A DNA stretch of 64,000 bases from Flavobacterium sp. CFS9 (GCF_041154745.1 NZ_AP031573.1:1550001-1614000), one strand, 5' to 3'; shown: positions 16,905-24,033, numbered from the stretch's first letter. The notes: generated from the letters alone by a model not told the origin. Made by a program: numbers and translations.

Positions 16905-17467
16905 ATCCAAACGATTTTTTAAAGAATGTTTTGTCAGATGTCAAAGTTGACATCAGCGAAGAATTTGATCGAAACTTTGAAAGGAAATCTTTTTTCACTA
17001 AAAAATGGAGTGAAACCAAACTTCAAAACAGAAGAGGATCACTACTGGCCAGATCAGGAAAATTAAGAAGATCGATTATGTCTCCAAAACAAGATCCTAA
17101 CTCCGTTACCTGGTCAAGTTCTTTGCCATACGCTACAATCCAAAATGATGGTGGTGAGATCACCGTCACTGAGAAAATGAAACGTTTCTTCTGGGCGATG
17201 TATTATAAATCTGCCGGCGCAATAACCAAAAAGAAGGATCGTGATGATAATGTAGTAATACGCGAAACAGCACGAAATAAGAAATTATCTGCTGAGGCTG
17301 AGCAATGGAAAAATTTAGCACTCATGAAAACAGGCTCTAAAATGAAAATTGAAAAACGTCAGTTCATCGGTGATCATCCTATCGTGAGAGAAAGGATTGA
17401 AGATATTGTCGCCTTAAACATGAAAGAACTGGAACAGTATTTTTATAACGAATTAAAACAAAAATGA
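16901..17467 (+). CDS. Phage virion morphogenesis protein (Mu gpG-like)
   Basis: A 188-residue protein with LLARSGKLRRSIMSP followed by WSSSLPYATIQNDGGEITVT, the pattern 'L...G.L..S......... YA.I...G..I' of the gpG/gpS virion morphogenesis family, and ERRQFIGDH-like 'KIEKRQFIGDHPIV' near the end, equivalent to 'PRPFLG'. It acts in head or tail completion. Overlaps MuF by 4 bases. Confidence 0.75.
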   Translation: MNPNDFLKNVLSDVKVDISEEFDRNFERKSFFTKKWSETKLQNRRGSLLARSGKLRRSIMSPKQDPNSVTWSSSLPYATIQNDGGEITVTEKMKRFFWAMYYKSAGAITKKKDRDDNVVIRETARNKKLSAEAEQWKNLALMKTGSKMKIEKRQFIGDHPIVRERIEDIVALNMKELEQYFYNELKQK

Positions 17468-17916
17468 AAGCATTCTTAGAAAATGTTCAGGCTAAAATGA
17501 GAAATGTATCTGAACTAAAAAGCATCGATGAAGATTGGGGACAATTGGACAGTTACAGTCCGAACCCTCCGGCAAAGTTTCCATGTGGTTTGATCGATAT
17601 CACAAATTTAATTTTTTCCAATATTGGAAAGGACAACAACGCTAATCCTATCCACCGGCAGACTGGGGAAGGAACAATAACGTTTATAATTGCTGATTTG
17701 AAATTAAGTAATACCAGTTTTCATGCGCCACAATCGCAGAAAGATAATGCTTGGAAAATTTGGGAAATAATAGAAAAGATACACCAGGAGTTTCACGGAT
17801 GGAGACCGGTTGAGTTATCCGGGGCTTTAATGCGAACCGGACTTCGAAGAATAAGACGCGATGACGGAATTCAGGAATATCAAGTTACTTACTCAATTGG
17901 ATTTACAAATGTCTAA
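17464..17916 (+). CDS. Tail-completion / terminator-like phage protein
   Basis: A 150-residue protein, last of the rightward late block, overlapping the gpG-like gene by 4 bases. It has 'PCGLIDITNLIF' and 'GTITFIIADL' strands and ends with 'QEYQVTYSIGFTNV', a layout like Mu gp37-type tail terminators. The family is inferred from position and strand pattern only. Confidence 0.55.
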   Translation: MKAFLENVQAKMRNVSELKSIDEDWGQLDSYSPNPPAKFPCGLIDITNLIFSNIGKDNNANPIHRQTGEGTITFIIADLKLSNTSFHAPQSQKDNAWKIWEIIEKIHQEFHGWRPVELSGALMRTGLRRIRRDDGIQEYQVTYSIGFTNV

Positions 17917-18188
17917 TCGAATAAACGGGTTTGTGCTGCCTTAATCTGTTTTTGTTTTTCGATTGCCTCTTCAATTTCTCTCAATTCTGTAGTAACCGGA
18001 GTACATAAAATTTCATACAAAGTTGTACGTGAAATTGGATAAACAGGAGCAATGTAGTATTCCAGAATTTTTGTAGTGGGTGTGTAAGGGTGATCCTGGA
18101 TGCTTTTTTGATACAATTCTTTAATAAGCTTGTAACGTAGTAATTTATTACGCTGAATCCCTAAACTTCTATTAATTGTTACTGACAT
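17913..18188 (-). CDS. Small phage protein, unknown
   Basis: A 91-residue basic, helical protein (NKLLRYKLIKELYQKSIQDH ... EEAIEKQKQIKAAQTRLFD). It converges on the end of the rightward late block, overlapping it by 4 bases. A TTG-N20-TATCTTTG promoter-like pair lies just upstream and would give a leaderless mRNA. No family recognised; DNA binding is possible but unproven. Confidence 0.6.
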   Translation of the reverse strand: MSVTINRSLGIQRNKLLRYKLIKELYQKSIQDHPYTPTTKILEYYIAPVYPISRTTLYEILCTPVTTELREIEEAIEKQKQIKAAQTRLFD

Positions 18189-18191
18189 GCA

Positions 18192-18222
18192 ACAAAGATA
18201 AATAACTTACAAATTATAAGCA
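18192..18222 (-). promoter_or_regulatory. Promoter-like pair upstream of the 17913-18188 gene
   Basis: On the minus strand TTG, 20 bases, then TATCTTTG fits the Bacteroidota promoter form TTG-N17-23-TAnnTTTG. The -7 box ends only a few bases before the ATG, so the transcript would be nearly leaderless. Confidence 0.45.
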
Positions 18223-18258
18223 AACTAACTTTTTTGATTACAGTTTGCAACTAAATAT

Positions 18259-18289
18259 AAAAAAGCGCTCAATTTCGAGCGCTTTTTTT
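18259..18289. terminator. Bidirectional terminator
   Basis: A perfect stem AAGCGCTC / GAGCGCTT with a six-base loop is flanked by A-runs on the left and T-runs on the right, so it can terminate in both directions. It separates the small gene at 17913 from the exported protein gene at 18288. Confidence 0.85.
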
Positions 18290-18785
18290 ACTTTGATACA
18301 AAAGTATATTTTGATCTAAAAGAATCACCGGCATAGAAGAAAAATTTATATCCTTTAGAACTGTCAGTAAAGTATCTGTACTTAGTTTGTATTAAATAAT
18401 CTTCTTGTGGAATAGCATCAGGATAAAAAACAGTTTTTACAACATTAAACATTGTTGTTGGTTCTGCCAAAAATTCTTTTAACTTATATGCACCAGAATT
18501 TAATTTTAGCAACTTAAAAATGATGCCATTTTCATAACGATTTACCCTTGATTCTTCCTTTTGCTCGACAGTTAAACCAGTTGGTAAGTAAACTAATAAA
18601 TAATATTCTCCTATATCTTTCTCTTTGATTAGTTCAAAACTTTTACCTGAAAGGTTTGCAAGTTTGTTAGTCACTTCTTTTAACGCACTCAATGTTCCAT
18701 TCTGCATTTTATCTATGGTAGTGTAATCTTGAGCATTAACAAAGAAAGAAATCAAAAGTAAAGCAGTTACTATAGTATTTTTCAT
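18288..18785 (-). CDS. Exported protein of unknown function (possible cargo gene)
   Basis: A 165-residue protein with a clear Sec signal peptide (MKNTIVTALLLISFFVNAQ, cleavage after Ala-Gln region near residue 19). The mature part is mixed alpha/beta with many Tyr/Phe. It lies between the late block and the DGR, next to other non-structural genes and isolated by a terminator. That is typical of a moron expressed from the prophage, which could alter the host surface. No family recognised. Confidence 0.7.
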   Translation of the reverse strand: MKNTIVTALLLISFFVNAQDYTTIDKMQNGTLSALKEVTNKLANLSGKSFELIKEKDIGEYYLLVYLPTGLTVEQKEESRVNRYENGIIFKLLKLNSGAYKLKEFLAEPTTMFNVVKTVFYPDAIPQEDYLIQTKYRYFTDSSKGYKFFFYAGDSFRSKYTFVSK

Positions 18786-18799
18786 AGGAATTATTTTAG

Positions 18800-18967
18800 T
18801 TACTCAAATAAACAAAAAAAACAGATATAAGTCCAAAACAAAGTAAAAATAACACTGTCAATGTAAATTTGTTTAAAAATCATTTTATAGTTTTCGTCTA
18901 TCTCTACAAGTTGTTTTGTCATTTCAATTTCGTTAATGTCTCTAATTTGCTTGTACTTATCTGTCAT
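18800..18967 (-). CDS. Small membrane protein, unknown
   Basis: I use the ATG at 18967 (MTDKYKQIRDINEIEMTKQL, 55 residues), since a TATCTTTG box lies just upstream of it, inside the longer alternative frame. A hydrophobic C-terminal segment (SVIFTLFWTYICFFCLF) suggests one TM helix. Possibly paired with the exported protein gene just downstream. Function unknown. Confidence 0.45.
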   Translation of the reverse strand: MTDKYKQIRDINEIEMTKQLVEIDENYKMIFKQIYIDSVIFTLFWTYICFFCLFE

Positions 18968-19023
18968 GATTTCAAAGATAAAAAGTTGCCTAAAAATGAT
19001 TTTACGGAAATCCATAGCTGCAT

Positions 19024-19326
19024 CTAAAAATTAAAAGGATTAAACTGTTTTCCATTATCTGTTACAACTGCAAGTAATCTATCAGTATCACCTTTTACGG
19101 TTAAATGCCAAATTTCAACTTTCTTTTGATCTTCAGACAAGACTGCTCTGTAAAAGTCTTCAGCACGTCCAACTGATTTTCTTGGTATTACTTTCAGACT
19201 ATCCTTAAAGGTTTCAGGAAAAGAACAAAGTGACCTATTGCTATTTTCAAACTCTCTCAGTTTTAGAATAACACTAGTTTCATAATACTTGTTTCTTTTT
19301 GACTTTATTTCTATTTGTAGTGACAT
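19024..19326 (-). CDS. Small phage protein, unknown
   Basis: A 100-residue basic protein (MSLQIEIKSKRNKYYETSVI) with alternating strands and 'EDFYRAVLSEDQKKVEIWHL' in the middle. It lies 11 bases after the gene that overlaps the reverse transcriptase, so it may be in the DGR transcript. No family recognised. Confidence 0.55.
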   Translation of the reverse strand: MSLQIEIKSKRNKYYETSVILKLREFENSNRSLCSFPETFKDSLKVIPRKSVGRAEDFYRAVLSEDQKKVEIWHLTVKGDTDRLLAVVTDNGKQFNPFNF

Positions 19327-19337
19327 AATATTTGTTT

Positions 19338-19634
19338 TTAAGTGAATTCTAAATATTCATTTCGTTTGACAATAGTTGTTGTAAATGGGAATTTGTCTTT
19401 AGGAACTTTTTTAATAGTTTGAATGAGAACTGTTGCACCGGTAAAAACAACTCTTTTTCGCTCATCAACTTCAATCTGCAAAGTCAAATAATCGGAGTTG
19501 GATTTCTTTTTGGATGGTTCTACTTTGAAGCCGTGGACGGTTATCAGTATGTTCAATATTTCGTCTATTTTTATGCTTTTTCCTGTGAAGTGATTCACCT
19601 CGCTTTGTATTCCTAAATCTGAAAACTTGGTCAT
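19338..19634 (-). CDS. Small protein overlapping the DGR reverse transcriptase, unknown
   Basis: A 98-residue protein. Its N-terminal half overlaps the C-terminal extension of the reverse transcriptase by 164 bases in another frame. The C-terminal half (RKRVVFTGATVLIQTIKK, then FPFTTTIVKRNEYLEFT) is beta-rich and looks like a conserved domain. It occupies the position of a DGR accessory gene, but it does not look like the helical Avd protein. Nucleic-acid binding is a guess. Confidence 0.6.
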   Translation of the reverse strand: MTKFSDLGIQSEVNHFTGKSIKIDEILNILITVHGFKVEPSKKKSNSDYLTLQIEVDERKRVVFTGATVLIQTIKKVPKDKFPFTTTIVKRNEYLEFT

Positions 19635-20580
19635 TTGGGTTTATTTTTTTTAGTAAGTGTTTAGAATTGCAGTGTTTTATCCAGCCCATATAAGCCGCTA
19701 TTACTGCTTTGTTCTTTTTTTTGAATGCTTTGGCAGCACGTTTTTTGATTGTTTTTCGAAGCCTGGTGTGCGTGTGGTAAAATACATATCCAACAAAATC
19801 AATCCCTCTTTTATCAACCGGAAACACCTGGCAATTTCCTTTTACCTGAAGTTTTAAATTACTGTTTAAATACTGTTTAATCACTGATAAAATACGATGA
19901 AGTTCTGTTTTGCTATTCGATAGTATTACCAGATCATCAGCATACCTGAGGTAGTATTTTACTTTTTGAGTTTCTTTGATCCAGTGGTCAAACCCGGTTA
20001 AATAGAAATTGGCAAAATACTGACTGAGATAATTTCCTATTGGAATACCTTCTGCACTGTCTATGATTTCATCCAGTAACCATAAAAGATCATTGTCTTT
20101 AAACTTTCTTCTAAGTTGATTCTTTAAAATTTGGTGATTTATAGAGGGGTAAAATTTAGTAATATCCAACTTCAAACAGTAGGTTGTTCCGGGTACATCG
20201 GCCAAAGCTTTTTTAAGAGCTTTGGCGGCCGAATGTATTCCTTTTCCTTTTATCGAACTGTAGGTATCAGTTGTAAATAACTTTGTAAATATTGGCTCTA
20301 AAATATTCATTACAGCGTGGTGTGTAATGCGATCAGGAAAGAACTGTAATTTTGAAACGATCCTTTCTTTTGGCTCATAAACCTTGAAGGTTGAATACTC
20401 TGAAGTTTGATAAGTTTTGGTCTTCAGCATTTCATGAAGCTTCAAAATATTACTTTCCTTACTCTTATTGTGAATGATTACACCTTTTTGCTTTGATTTG
20501 CCTTTCTGTGCTTTTTTATCAGCTAACTCGAGATTATCAATACTGATTATCTTACTGTATAGATTATTGTATCTTTTCAA
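19471..20580 (-). CDS. DGR reverse transcriptase
   Basis: A 369-residue reverse transcriptase. Visible are motif A LDITKFYPSI (about 138-147), the DGR-type motif 4 PIGNYLSQYFAN with Ser-Gln (186-187) instead of the usual Gln-Gly, the catalytic YADD (213-216), and RGIDFVGYVF (258-267). The usual ending 'KHCNSKHLLKK' falls near residue 312; about 57 more residues follow and overlap the next gene. There is no ATG: the frame opens after a TGA and begins with TTG at 20580, so expression may be kept low. It copies the template RNA with errors at adenines. Confidence 0.93.
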   Translation of the reverse strand: MKRYNNLYSKIISIDNLELADKKAQKGKSKQKGVIIHNKSKESNILKLHEMLKTKTYQTSEYSTFKVYEPKERIVSKLQFFPDRITHHAVMNILEPIFTKLFTTDTYSSIKGKGIHSAAKALKKALADVPGTTYCLKLDITKFYPSINHQILKNQLRRKFKDNDLLWLLDEIIDSAEGIPIGNYLSQYFANFYLTGFDHWIKETQKVKYYLRYADDLVILSNSKTELHRILSVIKQYLNSNLKLQVKGNCQVFPVDKRGIDFVGYVFYHTHTRLRKTIKKRAAKAFKKKNKAVIAAYMGWIKHCNSKHLLKKINPNDQVFRFRNTKRGESLHRKKHKNRRNIEHTDNRPRLQSRTIQKEIQLRLFDFAD

Positions 20581-20644
20581 AGCCTTTGTATTATTGGGTC
20601 ACTTTCTTTACAAAAACAGAATACTAATGCCCCGTTAAAATTGT

Positions 20645-20670
20645 GATTTTTTGCCCTGTTGGCAGGGTTT
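20645..20670 (-). other. Stem-loop downstream of the template repeat
   Basis: On the minus strand CCCTG-CCAA-CAGGG is followed by CAAAAAA, between the template repeat and the reverse transcriptase gene. DGR template RNAs need 3' sequence and structure for priming, so this may be part of the functional RNA. Stem is short; inference only. Confidence 0.35.
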
Positions 20671-20693
20671 GCATTGAACAAATATTTTTACAT

Positions 20694-20764
20694 GGTGGGA
20701 GCTGCAGTTCGTATTCGTGTTCCAGTTATCGACATTGTTCAACGACCAACCCGAAGAGGGAGAA
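20694..20764 (-). repeat. DGR template repeat (TR)
   Basis: This 71-bp segment matches both variable repeats at every non-adenine position (read on the minus strand). It contains 17 adenines; 12 differ in VR1 and 11 in VR2, while none of the other 54 positions differ. Read in the variable-gene frame it has several AAC/AAT codons (TTG AAC AAT GTC GAT AAC TGG AAC), the usual design that lets a site become almost any residue without stop codons. It lies between variable gene 1 and the reverse transcriptase. Confidence 0.95.
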
Positions 20765-20804
20765 CGACCAAAAACCACAGCATTCAATGCACAACCTTTA
20801 TCCC

Positions 20805-21182
20805 TTATAAAATCTCTTTAATCAGATCAGAGAAGTTTTCCCAGAAGTAACGGCCGATCGCTCTCGTTCTGAACACACGGCGGGAGCCGCAGTTCGTAAC
20901 CGTGAACCAGTAAACGACAAAGCGCAACGACCAACCCGAAGAGGGAGAATACTCATACCAGTTTTCATATTTAAGCTGATCACTATCTGAATAATCAGCA
21001 ACCCACGGTTTGTCCTGTCCTTCGTTATTTAAGGCTCTGATTACGACATCTGCAATGTAATTTTTGATTACAGCGTTTTTGTCTGATTCATTTTGCAGGT
21101 GATCTACACCTGGCATTAATGTTATGTCTAATCCTTCAGCTAAAAAAGCTTTTTCAATTGTGTTGATTGTTAATTGTTCCAT
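20805..21182 (-). CDS. DGR variable protein 1
   Basis: A 125-residue protein with no signal peptide. After a helical N-terminal part it carries the variable repeat from PSSGWSL to TNCGSR, then a 22-residue end (ending FSDLIKEIL). Relative to the template the changed residues are Arg, Phe, Val, Tyr, Phe, Val. The Trp-containing framework (GWSL..V..W) with scattered variable sites fits a C-type-lectin-like surface. It is paralogous to variable protein 2, and resembles short DGR-type proteins of Bacteroidota phages ending 'VGSRL.F....A.YA...F'. Confidence 0.88.
   Translation of the reverse strand: MEQLTINTIEKAFLAEGLDITLMPGVDHLQNESDKNAVIKNYIADVVIRALNNEGQDKPWVADYSDSDQLKYENWYEYSPSSGWSLRFVVYWFTVTNCGSRRVFRTRAIGRYFWENFSDLIKEIL
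20879..20949 (-). repeat. DGR variable repeat 1 (VR1)
   Basis: 71 bp aligned without gaps to the template repeat; 12 differences, all at template adenines. The 3' GC-rich end CTGCGGCTCCCGCC is identical in VR2 but reads CTGCAGCTCCCACC in the template, the expected IMH versus IMH* difference that marks which copy is overwritten. Confidence 0.95.
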
Positions 21183-21187
21183 TGGTT

Positions 21188-21664
21188 TTATTTGATTAAG
21201 TTGATGTATATTTCTTTGAAGGTTTCCCAGGCGTATTCCGCATGATCAGAATCGAGGAACGCCAGGCGGGAGCCGCAGTTCGTAACCGCGTACCAGCGAT
21301 CGACAAAGTACAACGACCAACCCGAAGAGGGAGAATACTTATAAACGTGGAAATACTTTGCCTGATTACTGTCTGCCCAGTTGACCACTTCTTTTTTATC
21401 AGCATTAAAACAACGGCTGATTAGTAATGCTTGTCTCAGGGCATTAGCGGAAATATCATCCGGGTCGTCACTTTGGCAGATGTAATTTTTAGGACTAACT
21501 GCCATTTCTTTACACACATCATCAAAGGATTTTATTCTTTCCACAATGTTTGGCTGAAAAGTTTTAATTCCAAAAAGGTTTTCCAACATTACCTTTCTTC
21601 CTGTTTTAGCTTTCTCATAAGCTTTTAATACTCTGCCTTTATCGGCTGTTAATGTTTCATTCAT
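21188..21664 (-). CDS. DGR variable protein 2
   Basis: I use the ATG at 21664 (MNETLTADKGRV, 158 residues); an upstream ATG exists but reads through the spacer to the preceding gene. The C-terminal half is homologous to variable protein 1: SPSSGWSL, variable sites, VTNCGSRLAF, then a helix (EYAWETFKEIYINLIK). Relative to the template the changed residues are Tyr, Phe, Arg, Tyr, Ala, Val. It lies 5 bases upstream of variable gene 1, so both are in one operon with template and reverse transcriptase. Confidence 0.88.
   Translation of the reverse strand: MNETLTADKGRVLKAYEKAKTGRKVMLENLFGIKTFQPNIVERIKSFDDVCKEMAVSPKNYICQSDDPDDISANALRQALLISRCFNADKKEVVNWADSNQAKYFHVYKYSPSSGWSLYFVDRWYAVTNCGSRLAFLDSDHAEYAWETFKEIYINLIK
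21265..21335 (-). repeat. DGR variable repeat 2 (VR2)
   Basis: 71 bp aligned without gaps to the template; 11 differences, all at template adenines. It differs from VR1 at 7 positions, again all template adenines, so the two copies have been diversified separately from one template. Confidence 0.95.
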
Positions 21665-21683
21665 TTTATAGTTGTTTTTAAAG

Positions 21684-21911
21684 TTAATTTGATTTAAACC
21701 TTTCGTGATTAATGACTGTGATATCATTGTCATCGATTGAGTGGCATTTGTCGCAGTAATGCTTATTGTTATCTATGTGCCACTCTTCATCTGTTACCGC
21801 TTCATTTGCGTTGTCTTCATCGAAGAAAAACGCATTTTCTTCAGATTCGCGAAACTGTTCCTTACAGTTATCACATTCAATTCCTGTGAATGTTTGTTTT
21901 ATAAATCCCAT
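21684..21911 (-). CDS. Small zinc-ribbon-like phage protein
   Basis: A 75-residue acidic protein with two Cys pairs: CDNCKEQF near residue 13 and CDKCHS near residue 53, which could bind zinc. It lies just upstream of variable gene 2 in the same direction. Function unknown. Confidence 0.65.
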   Translation of the reverse strand: MGFIKQTFTGIECDNCKEQFRESEENAFFFDEDNANEAVTDEEWHIDNNKHYCDKCHSIDDNDITVINHERFKSN

Positions 21912-21929
21912 ACTTTTTTTAGTTTATAA

Positions 21930-22439
21930 TTAATACTCGTCGTTAAATCTTTGTTTGTTTATCCAGGTGGCTAACAATGCCTGAGCAATAGTTGATTGTG
22001 CAAGCTTTTTTTTGTATTTCGGAACCTGAATGAAACATTTTATCTTATCAGCTTCTTTTAATTTTCCGAAAGCTTTTTCAGCATCTTTTCTTGATTCTTT
22101 GTAACCGTACATATCCCATAGTGCATCAAAACTTAAATCAGCAGGAGATTTTTCGATTTCAAAAACCTTTAGATACTTTTTGAGTTTCATCCAAATTGTT
22201 TTCATAATGCTTTCTTCATGTGGAAACCTTGGTTCCAATTGTGATAATAATTCTTTTGCGTTTTCAAACTGAGCACCATCGGGTAAATAACCTGTTAACA
22301 ACCATTGCCTTTGCTCTTTGTTTAAAACTCCTTCAGACACTTCAAAAAGCCTTAAATTGCCCAATAAATCATATTTAAACAGAAAAACTAAGCCTATTTC
22401 TTTGCCTTTAGCTCTATAGGTGGTTAGTGGCTCATCCAT
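21930..22439 (-). CDS. Early phage protein, unknown
   Basis: A 169-residue protein starting MDEPLTTYRAKGKEIGLVFL. The C-terminal half is helical (SRKDAEKAFGKLKEADKIKC, then STIAQALLATWINKQRF), a pattern seen in replication-associated phage proteins with 'W....R.....A..A...L'. It overlaps the upstream gene by one base. No firm family. Confidence 0.6.
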   Translation of the reverse strand: MDEPLTTYRAKGKEIGLVFLFKYDLLGNLRLFEVSEGVLNKEQRQWLLTGYLPDGAQFENAKELLSQLEPRFPHEESIMKTIWMKLKKYLKVFEIEKSPADLSFDALWDMYGYKESRKDAEKAFGKLKEADKIKCFIQVPKYKKKLAQSTIAQALLATWINKQRFNDEY

Positions 22440-22771
22440 TACGCTAATTTTTGATTTAAGTCATTAATAACCTTTTGTATTTGCTGTCGGATGTAAACGT
22501 CATTTACTGTCTTTATTTGGTCAATCAATAAGAGTTCTAACATGTCAGCTTCATGATGCCTAAAAGTCACTTTCGTTTTCTTTGCCGTATTAAAAAGATC
22601 TGTTTTTAATTTTTGGTGATTGAATTTTTTATCAAGTATATTAACAACATCTAAGGCGATTGAAAGTGTCGATTTATCTCTTCTACTAATTGGCTTACTG
22701 TTATATACTGGCTGTAGTGTCGCTGTAATTATTGTAATTGTTTCGTTTGATAGTCTTAAATCTATTTTCAT
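22439..22771 (-). CDS. Small helical early protein, unknown
   Basis: A 110-residue, mostly helical protein (MKIDLRLSNETITIITATLQ; HEADMLELLLIDQIKTV). Overlaps its neighbours by 1 and 4 bases, so it is part of a tightly packed early operon. Checked as a possible Avd, but it is far from the reverse transcriptase and no resemblance was seen. Confidence 0.55.
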   Translation of the reverse strand: MKIDLRLSNETITIITATLQPVYNSKPISRRDKSTLSIALDVVNILDKKFNHQKLKTDLFNTAKKTKVTFRHHEADMLELLLIDQIKTVNDVYIRQQIQKVINDLNQKLA

Positions 22772-23127
22772 CTTAGTTTTTCTTTGAGGTTGTTCAGATA
22801 GTTGAGTTTATTGATACATATTTCGTAAGTGTCCAAATCATAAGTGCCTTTTTTGACCCTAAAAAAGAATTGATTTCTTATGAGATCATAAAAAATATCG
22901 ACACCCAAATGATTGCCAACCGGCTTACGTAATTTCCATTCAGTTTCAAACCACTTTGCATTTCCGCTTGTTTTTTCTAGTATTCTATCATTAATTAATT
23001 TAGTAACTAGTGATTTTCCACATTTGGTCTTATGAAAATCTGTTAAGTAACAGATATGGCCATCGCTCAAAACATTCTCTTTTTTTAGTTTCTTTAGAAG
23101 TAACTCTTTGCTCGTAATTGCTCTCAT
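22768..23127 (-). CDS. Early phage protein, unknown
   Basis: A 119-residue basic protein (MRAITSKELLLKKLKKENVL; later VKKGTYDLDTYEICINKLNY). Located in the early operon between a Cys-rich small protein and a helical one. No family recognised. Confidence 0.55.
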   Translation of the reverse strand: MRAITSKELLLKKLKKENVLSDGHICYLTDFHKTKCGKSLVTKLINDRILEKTSGNAKWFETEWKLRKPVGNHLGVDIFYDLIRNQFFFRVKKGTYDLDTYEICINKLNYLNNLKEKLR

Positions 23128-23304
23128 TTAACATTCGGTTTTAGGTTCTGAAATTTCTTTTTGACAATCGTCGCATACGATTACTGTTTTTTCACATCCA
23201 CAAACAGCATCCAATACTTTTATTCTTGTACTATTGTGGGGGCACTTTTCGGGCTTTTGGATGTCAATGATACAAGCCACAATTTGCGCAGTATAGACGA
23301 CCAT
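23128..23304 (-). CDS. Small Cys-rich protein, possible zinc binding
   Basis: The C-terminal part has CPHNSTRIKVLDAVCGCEK and CDDCQKEISE, several Cys that could bind zinc. I choose the ATG at 23304 (58 residues), which overlaps the preceding gene by 41 bases; a GTG at about 23280 would overlap less. The longer upstream start runs through another gene and is unlikely. Confidence 0.4.
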   Translation of the reverse strand: MVVYTAQIVACIIDIQKPEKCPHNSTRIKVLDAVCGCEKTVIVCDDCQKEISEPKTEC

Positions 23305-23482
23305 TCTTTTCTTTGACCGGCATTTCAATTTCGCATTCGAAACAATACTCATCCGGGAGGGCTTCGTCGTTATAATCGTCAGCTTCAATTTTACAAACGA
23401 GATATAAACCAGTTAAGAAGCCTCCAACTAATGCAAAAAGGAAAGCTGAAAAAAGGGCAATAATTATTAATATGTTTGTCAT
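23264..23482 (-). CDS. Small membrane protein with zinc-ribbon-like tail
   Basis: A 72-residue protein with one N-terminal TM helix (ILIIIALFSAFLFALVGGFL) followed by a cytoplasmic Cys pair set: YCFECEIEMP and YCANCGLYH. The two CxxC pairs suggest a zinc ribbon. Function unknown; part of the early operon. Confidence 0.6.
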   Translation of the reverse strand: MTNILIIIALFSAFLFALVGGFLTGLYLVCKIEADDYNDEALPDEYCFECEIEMPVKEKNGRLYCANCGLYH

Positions 23483-23483
23483 G

Positions 23484-23828
23484 TTACTTGTATTTTTTTG
23501 TTATCATCGATTCTAAACAGGTAATTATCTTTGAAAGTTCCTGTGGTTCCATCTTCTTTAAAGGCTTTTTAACTGGGCTTTTATCACTCTTTAAAAAGTC
23601 AGATAAACGGTTAATATCAGCTACTTCGCCCCAACGATCATTTTTAACAGTCCATTGTAATGTGCGTAAATGTGCCAGAACAGTTAAATGTTGTTTGTTA
23701 TTTTTATCAAATAATCCCCAGTTGTTACTATTGCCCTGAACGATATTTTTAAGATGTTGTTTGGGCTTGTTATAGTTGTCTATCGCAGAACCAGTTCCAG
23801 TGTAAACTTGTGGCTTAGTGGGTGTCAT
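23484..23828 (-). CDS. Early phage protein, unknown
   Basis: A 114-residue basic protein with 'DRWGEVADINRLSDFLKSDK' and 'PLKKMEPQELSKIITCLESM'. Proteins with this ending recur in early operons of Bacteroidota transposable phages. No catalytic motif is visible, and a regulatory role is only a guess. Confidence 0.6.
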   Translation of the reverse strand: MTPTKPQVYTGTGSAIDNYNKPKQHLKNIVQGNSNNWGLFDKNNKQHLTVLAHLRTLQWTVKNDRWGEVADINRLSDFLKSDKSPVKKPLKKMEPQELSKIITCLESMITKKYK

Positions 23829-23832
23829 TTTA

Positions 23833-24033
23833 CTAGTCTTTATATGTTGATTTTATATGGCGTCTAAATCTTTGGTTATCAATAACTAACTTCCTATATC
23901 TGTTAAAAGCTTTCAGCTCTGTATCTGATAATGGTGTCATGCTTCTGTATCTTTCAGAACTGTCTTTATGGACTTGGTGTCCATTTACACTATAATGTTC
24001 GTGATCTGCTATTGGTATTATTGTGACGGTCAT
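23833..24033 (-). CDS. Small early phage protein, unknown
   Basis: A 66-residue protein rich in His, Arg and Tyr (MTVTIIPIADHEHYSVNGHQ ... AFNRYRKLVIDNQRF). Its start overlaps a small membrane-protein frame upstream. Function unknown. Confidence 0.5.
   Translation of the reverse strand: MTVTIIPIADHEHYSVNGHQVHKDSSERYRSMTPLSDTELKAFNRYRKLVIDNQRFRRHIKSTYKD

Noticed and set aside
20659..20850. Rightward frame of 63 codons across the template repeat
   Set aside because: It is an antisense reading of the template repeat; the repeat's conservation is explained by the DGR.
22439..22771. Helical 110-residue protein as the DGR accessory protein Avd
   Set aside because: It lies upstream of the variable genes in the early operon, and no resemblance beyond helix content was seen.
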